Position numbers and translations under genes: made by a program
In this document: piece after piece, positions 1-5,041 of the stretch
Position numbering within the stretch: position 1 is the stretch's first letter
How the letters are laid out: each line of letters begins with the position of its first letter
The notes under the pieces: model-generated
What the model was told of the DNA's origin: nothing
Databases searched by the model: none
Seen by the model: only the letters and a program-made list of their open reading frames with translations
Assembly: GCA_030691805.1 (NCBI GenBank)
Contig: JAUYDP010000093.1
Location: 1 to 6,568 of the forward strand
DNA length: 6,568 nt
From: Dehalococcoidia bacterium
GTDB taxonomy: Bacteria > Chloroflexota > Dehalococcoidia > JAUYDP01
Direction: 5' to 3'

Positions 1-4
1 TTAA

Positions 5-44
5 GGCGCCCCGGCGTACGGCAAATGCCATGCGCCGGGGAGCC
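5..44. repeat. GC-rich stem-loop near the window start
   Basis: An 8-bp perfect stem (CCCCGGCG at 9-16 with CGCCGGGG at 33-40) is extended outward, past one mismatch, by GGC/GCC (5-7 with 42-44). It is extended inward by a T-G and an A-T pair and then, past a mismatch, by GGC/GCC (20-22 with 27-29) around a four-base loop. This is a stable hairpin. The bases that follow (CTGTCTTAAT) are only weakly T-rich, so it could be a poor intrinsic terminator of a gene left of the window or an mRNA-stabilising stem. No coding frame can be supported in 1-181. Confidence 0.5.
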
Positions 45-113
45 CTGTCTTAATCCGGGTTCATCCGGGCTTTTCGCTAAACCGACTATGACTTCGCCGA
101 CCGGCCAGCGATG

Positions 114-142
114 TTGACCCAGCCATGGCTGGGGACTATGAT
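114..142 (+). promoter_or_regulatory. Sigma-70-type promoter for the lipoprotein/propeller operon
   Basis: TTGACC (114-119) matches five of six bases of the -35 consensus. TATGAT (137-142) matches five of six bases of the -10 consensus. The spacer is exactly 17 bp. Transcription would start near 149-150 and leave a leader of about 30 bases before the Shine-Dalgarno and start site of the lipoprotein gene. The octamer GACTATGA that overlaps the -10 (134-141) also occurs 50 bp upstream (84-91). Confidence 0.65.
118..133. promoter_or_regulatory. 16-bp perfect palindrome in the promoter spacer (possible operator)
   Basis: CCCAGCCATGGCTGGG is fully self-complementary. It begins inside the -35 hexamer and ends four bases before the -10. 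A dimeric repressor bound here would block RNA polymerase, so an operator is the natural reading. No regulator gene is in the window, and a chance GC-rich palindrome is not excluded. Confidence 0.4.
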
Positions 143-169
143 ATGAATAGACTCCGGGAAGCTTGGCAT

Positions 170-178
170 AGGGGGTGA
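170..178 (+). promoter_or_regulatory. Shine-Dalgarno that points to an ACG start
   Basis: AGGGGGTGA differs from the ideal AGGAGGTGA by one base, and that difference still allows a G-U pair with the 16S rRNA tail. The distance from its purine core (170-175) to the ACG codon at 182 is 6 bases, which is optimal. This is why 182 is chosen as the start of the downstream gene, although ACG is not a usual start codon. Confidence 0.6.
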
Positions 179-181
179 AAC

Positions 182-1579
182 ACGAAACGCCTTCTTGCGC
201 CCCTGGCTCTAGGAATCATCCTGGCGGCGTGCACTTCATCAGCAGCGCTGACCCCAACGCCCGCCTGGGTCACCCCTACACCGGAAGCATCACCCTTTGG
301 CGCCACATGGCTCAGCTCGCCATCGGCAAGCCTCAATCCTAGCCTTGTCCCGATTCAGCCATCAGTTAGCCCGACAGGACTCGCCCAGGTTCCAACACCG
401 CCGGCGCCTGGACGCACAGGAACTAACAGGGTTGTTTGGGCCATAAGCTCCCTGGGCCGCATCGCCTACCTCTGGCAGGGTGACCTCTATGCCGCATACC
501 TCGATGGCTCTGATACTATACGTCTCACAGAGCATGGCACTGCCGCCTGGCGGTTCTCTTGGTCGCCCAATGGGCGCACTCTTCTCTACGGTGTAGTTCG
601 GCCTGGGGGAGATCCCAACATCCCGGTGCAAATACTGATGGCTGATAGTCGAGGGTCGAACGGCGTATCGTTCCTCGATGGTCAAACGGTTCCTGTCACT
701 TGGAGCTGGTCACCTGATGGGAGAAGACTGGTATTCAACGCCAATGGTAGCTGGTTAGTTAATATGGACGGCAGCGGTCTCCGGCGGCTGGAGTTGCCCC
801 CCACCGGAGATAACCGCCGGGTCCCAGGCGTGGGCGGATGGCAGGACAATGGAAGGGTCTTCTACGCCTCGGGGTGCGGGACCAGTTGTAGTCTGGTGGG
901 ACTCCTGAGTGTGGAGACCGGCGAAAGCACCATGCCGGTGGAAATGGGATCCTTCGACGTGTCGCTGGATGCCAAGCACATCGTCCACGCAGAATGGGGT
1001 CCGGGTAAGCGCATTTACCTCCTCGACATACAGAGTGGAGAGCACCGAGAGCCATATATGGCCGAAAGCGGCTATATCTTAGAAGTATTCTGGCTGGACC
1101 AGAACCACATTGCCTTCAGCCAGCATGATGTGGAGGGTCAGGAGCCGCCCGGCTCTTATCATGGCTATGTTTTGGACGTGTCTACCGGCGAGAGGGTTGA
1201 GCTAGAAGGCCTCTACCTGGTCGGTAAGTCCAGCTTTTCGCCAGACCGCAGGTTTTTTCTCTATGCTCCCCAAAAGTCCCCCTCTGCCGTGAATCCTCGG
1301 ATTTATGTGGACCTAGCCGAGGAAGATCGAGGTCTGAGGCTGGTTGAGATCGGCACGGGCCGAAGACAGATCATCTCCAAGCCTGGCTCGCAACTGAACT
1401 TTAGTAATTGGGGATGGTCCTCGGACGGCCAAAAAATCTTCTTCACCGAGCGACTCCTAGGCCAGCCTGACAACAGCATAGTGTCTTTATGGAGCGCTGA
1501 GCCGGACGGTTCTAGCCGTAGACTTTTGGCTCCTAATCATCTGACACCCCCACTTGCCAGCCCGGAGGCGCCGCGGTGA
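182..1579 (+). CDS. Putative lipoprotein with TolB/WD40-like (PD40) beta-propeller repeats
   Basis: Read from the ACG at 182 (as initiator Met) this is a 465-residue protein. It starts M-K-R-L-L, has a hydrophobic stretch and then a lipobox LAAC with Cys17 (221-232), so it should be a lipid-anchored surface protein. A Pro/Thr/Ser-rich linker covers about residues 18-82. Propeller strands with the PD40 pattern follow: FSWSPNGRTLLY (about 125-136), WSWSPDGRRLVF (174-185), a weaker VSLDAKHIVH (259-269), FSPDRRFFLY (352-361) and WGWSSDGQKIFF (410-421). Two cysteines (232 and 236) might form a disulfide. From the TGA at 176-178 to 625 the frame has no ATG, GTG or TTG. The first ordinary start, GTG at 626, would fall inside the propeller and remove the lipobox. 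Either ACG is used or the start carries a T-to-C change or a small frameshift. The end overlaps the next start (GTGA). Such propellers usually bind proteins or glycans; the ligand is unknown. The reading frame and fold are sure, the exact start less so. Confidence 0.8.
   Translation, partial: TKRLLAPLALGIILAACTSSAALTPTPAWVTPTPEASPFGATWLSSPSASLNPSLVPIQPSVSPTGLAQVPTPPAPGRTGTNRVVWAISSLGRIAYLWQGDLYAAYLDGSDTIRLTEHGTAAWRFSWSPNGRTLLYGVVRPGGDPNIPVQILMADSRGSNGVSFLDGQTVPVTWSWSPDGRRLVFNANGSWLVNMDGSGLRRLELPPTGDNRRVPGVGGWQDNGRVFYASGCGTSCSLVGLLSVETGESTMPVEMGSFDVSLDAKHIVHAEWGPGKRIYLLDIQSGEHREPYMAESGYILEVFWLDQNHIAFSQHDVEGQEPPGSYHGYVLDVSTGERVELEGLYLVGKSSFSPDRRFFLYAPQKSPSAVNPRIYVDLAEEDRGLRLVEIGTGRRQIISKPGSQLNFSNWGWSSDGQKIFFTERLLGQPDNSIVSLWSAEPDGSSRRLLAPNHLTPPLASPEAPR
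1564..1578 (+). promoter_or_regulatory. Ribosome binding site and overlapping GTG start
   Basis: GGAGG (1564-1568) lies 7 bases before the GTG at 1576. That GTG overlaps the TGA stop of the lipoprotein gene in the four bases GTGA. This arrangement typically gives translational coupling and fixes the start of the second gene. Confidence 0.75.
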
Positions 1580-3579
1580 CCGGAGCGAGTTTCGGAAAGG
1601 GCTGGCAAAGGCGCTGTTCTTTATTTTGGGGCCTTTTGAGTTGCTTTCTTCTCATTGCCACTTCTATCCTTCTCTGGGTTGGGCCAGACCCAGTTTCCGG
1701 CGAAGTATCCAAGTTTGCTGCCGATAGACTAAAGCCCGCCTCCAGCCTTACTGGAGCAGCCACTGGCAAGAACGATGGCCGCTGGGTATGGCAGAACCCC
1801 CTGCCCCAGGGAAACGGGCTGACCTCAGCAGTATTCATAGACACCCAGACTGGCTGGGCCGTAGGGGGCAACGGTACGATACTCAGGACCACGGATGGCG
1901 GGGCGACCTGGAGCATTCAACTTTCTCGCCCCATTATCGCTTTGAGCTCTGTGTCTTTCATAAATAGTCAGTCTGGCTGGGTGGTAGGAGGTGAAGGAGG
2001 CCTTCTTCTAAAGACCACCGATGGAGGACAAACATGGTCTCTCCTTCCCTCAGGGACCAACCTCCCTCTGAACTCCGTATTCTTTGTAGACTCCCAGAAC
2101 GGCTGGATAGTCACCCGAGCAAGCTCCATTTTGAGAACTACCGATGGAGGGCTGAGCTGGACTTCCCAGGCGTTCAATATAGCTGATTCCCCACAGGTGG
2201 TGGCTTTCGTAGATCCACTAACTGGATGGGCCGTCGGAGGCTCTTACGGCAACGGCGCTATATTTAAGACCACCGACGGAGGAGCCAACTGGTCCCGCCA
2301 GTCGTCAGGCATTAATAACAGCATTCAGTCGGTGGCCTTCATAGACTCCCAGACCGGATGGGTGGTAGGTAATGGGGGAATGATCTTGAAAACCACCGAC
2401 GGAGGTGCTAAATGGACGCCCCAGGCTTCAGGGACAGACGCTTTTCTTCACTCAGTCTCCTTTGTTGACGCCCAGAACGGCTGGGTCCTGGGAGGAATAG
2501 GCGGGGTTACGCCTAATATTACTCTCAGGACCACCGATGGAGGGACTACCTGGACGTCGGCGGTTCTCAGCACAAACGATTACCTTTCGGCTATTCGCTT
2601 CGTCAACTCGCAGACCGGGTGGGTTGTGGGCGGCAACGGGGTTATCTTCAAGACGGCCGACGGAGGCGTTAACTGGTCTGCACAGACTTTTGGGACGACC
2701 CGGAGCCTGTATTCTGTGACCTTCGCGGACTCCTTTAATGGCTGGGCAGTGGGCAGTGCAGGCACGATTGTCAGCACTGGGAGTTCTGGCGCCCATTGGA
2801 CGATTCAGCCATCCGGCATTACCAGCACCCTGACCTCCGTCTCCTTCGTGGATTCCCAGAAAGGCTGGGTCGTAGGGGAAGGAGGCAGGATACTTAAGAC
2901 CACCAACGGCGGAGCCGCCTGGTTGCCCCAGTCCTCAGGCACGACGGCTGGTCTTTATGGCGTACGCTTCGTAAATCCGCAAACGGGCTGGGCCATTGGG
3001 GAGAGAGGCACAATATTACACACCGTTGATGGTGGAGCTACCTGGACGGCGCAGTCGTCTGGAACCACTGGCCTCTTATCCTCTCTGTATTTTCAGGATA
3101 CTCAGACCGGCTGGATCGGTGGGGGCGACACCGGCATCCTCAAGACTTTTGACGGGGGGATTACCTGGCTCCCTCAATCCGCAGGCCTGTCAGTCCATTC
3201 CATCTTTTTCACCGACTCGCAGAATGGCTGGGGTGTGGGAATTGGGGGCACCATTATCAACACTAAAGACGGCGGGACCACCTGGTCGGTTCAATCCTCA
3301 AAGATCGTCAATTACCTCTACTCGGTAGCCTTCCTCGACTCCAGCACGGGATGGATTGTAGGGGGAAACGGCCTTATCCTGATTACCGTTGACGGAGGGG
3401 CTACCTGGTCGTTGAGTCCCCAGAGCTCGGGCACGACCCAGTACTTGTATTCAGTGACCTTTGTAAGTCCGGATAGCGGCTGGGCTGTCGGAGATGGAGG
3501 CAATATTATCCATTACCTCACTTATCCTCGCCGGGCTTTCCTGCCGCTAATCAATACGGGAAGTGTCGCCGGGTGGTGA
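1576..3579 (+). CDS. Membrane-anchored Ycf48/BNR-like repeat beta-propeller protein
   Basis: This 667-residue protein has a basic N-terminus (K8, R12, R13) and one hydrophobic segment (about 15-35), which is a signal peptide or signal anchor, so the rest should be outside the membrane. From about residue 82 to 646 it consists of fourteen repeats of 39-46 residues, usually 41. Each repeat has the pattern S-V-x-F-x-D-S-Q-x-G-W-x-V-G-G-x-G, then I-L-K-T-T-D-G-G-x-x-W. The fourteen Gly-Trp pairs have W at 94, 135, 177, 218, 262, 303, 349, 390, 431, 472, 513, 552, 593 and 636. This is the Ycf48/HCF136-type BNR-like repeat, a seven-bladed propeller in the photosystem II assembly factor. Outside phototrophs the family is widespread and mostly uncharacterised, so no photosynthetic role is implied. 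Repeat 8 has lost the TTDGG motif and repeat 14 stops before it. The tail is AFLPLINTGSVAGW. It is coupled to the lipoprotein gene. The fold is confident, the function unknown; adhesion or surface scaffolding is a guess. Confidence 0.9.
   Translation: MTGASFGKGWQRRCSLFWGLLSCFLLIATSILLWVGPDPVSGEVSKFAADRLKPASSLTGAATGKNDGRWVWQNPLPQGNGLTSAVFIDTQTGWAVGGNGTILRTTDGGATWSIQLSRPIIALSSVSFINSQSGWVVGGEGGLLLKTTDGGQTWSLLPSGTNLPLNSVFFVDSQNGWIVTRASSILRTTDGGLSWTSQAFNIADSPQVVAFVDPLTGWAVGGSYGNGAIFKTTDGGANWSRQSSGINNSIQSVAFIDSQTGWVVGNGGMILKTTDGGAKWTPQASGTDAFLHSVSFVDAQNGWVLGGIGGVTPNITLRTTDGGTTWTSAVLSTNDYLSAIRFVNSQTGWVVGGNGVIFKTADGGVNWSAQTFGTTRSLYSVTFADSFNGWAVGSAGTIVSTGSSGAHWTIQPSGITSTLTSVSFVDSQKGWVVGEGGRILKTTNGGAAWLPQSSGTTAGLYGVRFVNPQTGWAIGERGTILHTVDGGATWTAQSSGTTGLLSSLYFQDTQTGWIGGGDTGILKTFDGGITWLPQSAGLSVHSIFFTDSQNGWGVGIGGTIINTKDGGTTWSVQSSKIVNYLYSVAFLDSSTGWIVGGNGLILITVDGGATWSLSPQSSGTTQYLYSVTFVSPDSGWAVGDGGNIIHYLTYPRRAFLPLINTGSVAGW
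1819..3513 (+). repeat. Degenerate tandem array of about 123 bp encoding fourteen propeller units
   Basis: The coding DNA repeats with a usual period of 123 bp. A recurring core near ACCACCGATGGAGG encodes TTDGG, and a GGCTGG or GGATGG core encodes the Gly-Trp pair. The copies have diverged at the DNA level, with length changes of 39-46 codons, so the array is old, although internal recombination remains possible. Confidence 0.8.
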
Positions 3580-3802
3580 CTCCTGCCTGCGTACTAAGTA
3601 CCATTATTTACGCGGTCTCTCCCCTACCCTCTTGATATCCTTGAACTATGGTGGTACTACTGGAACCAAGATATGATCTCTCTGCCCGGTTTTCCCTTAG
3701 CGCAGCTCCTTCAGTGGGCTTGGTCCTCTCAGCCCGACTTGGCTTTAGCCTCGGGCGGGACTACCACTTACCCGGACCGGGCCGGCCCGCCGGCGGTTAT
3801 GC
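3580..3802. other. Convergent intergenic region with small palindromes
   Basis: These 223 bp separate two convergent genes, and no coding frame in them is credible. A possible hairpin has the stem GCCCGA/TCGGGC (3732-3737 with 3751-3756) and an inner GGC/GCC stem around TTTA. A 12-bp perfect palindrome CGGGCCGGCCCG lies at 3778-3789, 13 bases beyond the rfbB stop. GTACTAAGTAC (3591-3601) is an 11-base inverted repeat just after the propeller gene. None is followed by a T-run in the right direction, so no intrinsic terminator can be named. Confidence 0.5.
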
Positions 3803-4837
3803 CTAGCCCAGCGGCTGTCCCCCTCTCAGCCTTTCCCCGTAGTTCTGCCGGTAGTACTCCAGGAACTCTCCGGACTTTATCTTGCGCCACCACCACTGAT
3901 TGTCAAAATACCAGCGGACCGTCTCCTCCATGGCCTCCTCGTGGCTGCGGCTGGGGGCCCAGCCCAGGGAGCGCAGCTTGGCGCTATCCAGAGAGTAGCG
4001 GCGGTCGTGGCCAGGGCGGTCGGTGACGTGTCGGACTAGCTCGCGCGGCTTGCCCAGCACCCGCAGGATACCCTCGGCCACCTCCAGGTTGACCCGCTCG
4101 CTGCTCGCTCCCACGTTGTAGACCTCGCCCGGCGCTCCCTGGTGAATGACCAGGTCTATGGCCCGGCAGTTGTCCAGGACGTAAAGCCAGTCGCGGACCT
4201 GGAGGCCGTCGCCGTAAAGAGGCAGAGGCTCGCCGTCAATGGCGTTGGTGACGAAGAGGGGGATGAATTTCTCCGGATACTGATAAGGCCCGAAATTATT
4301 GGAGCTGCGAGTGATGACCACCGGCAGGCCGAAGCTGGTGTGGTAAGCCAGGGCCAGCATATCGCCACCAGCCTTGCTGGCGGCATAGGGGCTGCTTGGA
4401 TTAAGGGGGTCCGTCTCCTTGAACGACCCTTCCAGAATGGAGCCGTAGACCTCGTCGGTGCTGATCTGGAGGAAAAGCTCGACTACATGCTTTCGGGCCG
4501 CCTCCAGTAGGACGTACGTGCCCTGGACGTCGGTGCGCAAGAAGCTGCCGGGGTCCAGCAAGGAGCGGTCCACGTGGCTCTCGGCGGCGAAGTTTACCAC
4601 CACGTGGGGCCGGTCGGGCGATTCATGGATCGCCCCTACCAGAGCGGCGTCACATATATCGCCTTTGATGAAGCGGTAGCGAGGGTTGTCCTGCACGTCC
4701 AGCAGATTGTCCAGATTGCCGGCGTAGGTGAGCTTGTCCAGGACGGTGACATGGTAATCGGGATGGGCATTCAGGAGATGGCGCACGAAGTTGCTGCCGA
4801 TGAACCCGGCTCCGCCAGATACCAGAAAGCGCCGCAA
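3803..4837 (-). CDS. rfbB: dTDP-glucose 4,6-dehydratase
   Basis: This 344-residue enzyme is of normal length for RfbB/RmlB. It converts dTDP-glucose to dTDP-4-keto-6-deoxyglucose with bound NAD+, the committed step to dTDP-rhamnose and other deoxysugars. It is a cytoplasmic extended short-chain dehydrogenase. Visible marks are the NAD-binding GGAGFIG (8-14), DKLTYAGN (34-41), AAESHVDRS (84-92), the dehydratase signature STDEVYGS with T127-D128-E129, and the catalytic pair Y151/K155 in YAASK. Sugar-nucleotide-site segments are SNNFGPYQYPEKFIP (179-193) and YGDGLQVRDWLYV (208-220). The start is TTG, chosen because AAGGAG lies 7 bases upstream (4845-4850) and the family begins M-[KR]-x-[FIL]-[LV]. 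It lies downstream of rfbA and a radical SAM gene on the same strand, from which it is separated by a 204-bp gap containing a palindromic repeat. All key residues are present. Confidence 0.96.
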   Translation of the reverse strand: MRRFLVSGGAGFIGSNFVRHLLNAHPDYHVTVLDKLTYAGNLDNLLDVQDNPRYRFIKGDICDAALVGAIHESPDRPHVVVNFAAESHVDRSLLDPGSFLRTDVQGTYVLLEAARKHVVELFLQISTDEVYGSILEGSFKETDPLNPSSPYAASKAGGDMLALAYHTSFGLPVVITRSSNNFGPYQYPEKFIPLFVTNAIDGEPLPLYGDGLQVRDWLYVLDNCRAIDLVIHQGAPGEVYNVGASSERVNLEVAEGILRVLGKPRELVRHVTDRPGHDRRYSLDSAKLRSLGWAPSRSHEEAMEETVRWYFDNQWWWRKIKSGEFLEYYRQNYGERLRGGQPLG

Positions 4838-4844
4838 TCTAAGA

Positions 4845-4850
4845 CTCCTT
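4845..4850 (-). promoter_or_regulatory. Ribosome binding site of rfbB (supports TTG start)
   Basis: On the minus strand AAGGAG ends 7 bases before the TTG start at 4837-4835. The site lies only 10 bp from the edge of the palindromic element, so a hairpin in the transcript would end just upstream of it. Confidence 0.75.
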
Positions 4851-4860
4851 TAGTTTTTTA

Positions 4861-4931
4861 ACCGCAGAGACGCAGAGGACACAGAGAAGAGATATAGAGG
4901 GCTTCTCCGTGTTCTCTGTGCTCTCTGTGGT
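4861..4931. repeat. Inner hairpin of the palindromic element
   Basis: The left arm (4861-4889) pairs with the arm at 4902-4931, with one extra base and several transitions, around the loop AGATATAGAGGG (4890-4901). In the minus-strand transcript this stem would stand about 10 bases before the rfbB Shine-Dalgarno, where it could stabilise mRNA or impede transcription. No U-tract follows it, so it is not a typical terminator. Confidence 0.7.
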
Positions 4932-4965
4932 AAGTTCTGACCACAAAAAATCACCTATGACCGCT

Positions 4966-4993
4966 CTTATCCTTCTACAGGCGAAGCCTTCAA
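4966..4993 (-). promoter_or_regulatory. Weak candidate promoter for rfbB inside the repeat element
   Basis: On the minus strand TTGAAG (4993-4988) and GATAAG (4971-4966) are 16 bp apart. Each matches four of six consensus bases. If used, it would give rfbB its own transcript despite the 204-bp gap. The match is weak and could be chance. Confidence 0.2.
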
Positions 4994-5041
4994 TAAAATC
5001 TCTGCGTCCTCTGCGTCTCTGCGGTGAGACCTTCCCGTGCA

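Larger units (their letters stand above)
4861..5025. repeat. 165-bp palindromic repeat element (GCAGAG-type, MITE-like)
   Basis: The two ends are inverted repeats that match at 26 of 27 positions (4861-4887 and 4999-5025). Each starts ACCGCAGAGACGCAGAGG and is built from a roughly 9-base unit (A)CGCAGAGA. A third, more diverged arm at 4902-4931 faces the left end across a 12-base loop and makes a hairpin of about 29 bp. Most mismatches there are C/T changes, many of which keep G-U pairing. The rest (4932-4998) is unique and AT-richer. From memory, closely similar ACCACAGAGACACAGAG palindromes are scattered through intergenic DNA of many environmental bacteria, including Chloroflexota and Planctomycetota, and are often mis-called as small proteins ending LCVLCVSAV. 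No transposase and no clear target duplication is seen. Confidence 0.85.

Noticed and set aside
175..352. Short frame from the GTG at 175 as the true start
   Set aside because: It leaves the signal-peptide frame at once, encodes no recognisable protein, and has its G-run directly against the GTG with no spacing. It would matter only if an indel near 185 were shown.
362..685. 107-residue minus-strand frame
   Set aside because: It is antisense to the lipoprotein gene and has no recognisable domain.
626..1579. Lipoprotein gene starting at the GTG at 626
   Set aside because: The same frame stays open to 179 and encodes a lipobox signal and another propeller strand upstream. No Shine-Dalgarno precedes 626, so it is an internal codon.
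1576..3579. Photosystem II assembly factor Ycf48
   Set aside because: The repeats belong to that family, but the protein is about twice the usual length, and no photosynthesis genes are nearby. A role in photosystem assembly is unsupported.
3732..3756. Intrinsic terminator between the convergent genes
   Set aside because: A stem exists, but no T-run follows it on either strand, so it is noted only as a hairpin.
3673..4026. 117-residue plus-strand frame
   Set aside because: Most of it is antisense to the end of rfbB, and the remainder is low-complexity intergenic sequence with no Shine-Dalgarno.
4861..5025. CRISPR array
   Set aside because: The repeated arms are in opposite orientations, differ from each other and lack evenly spaced spacers. 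The structure is palindromic, not a direct-repeat array.
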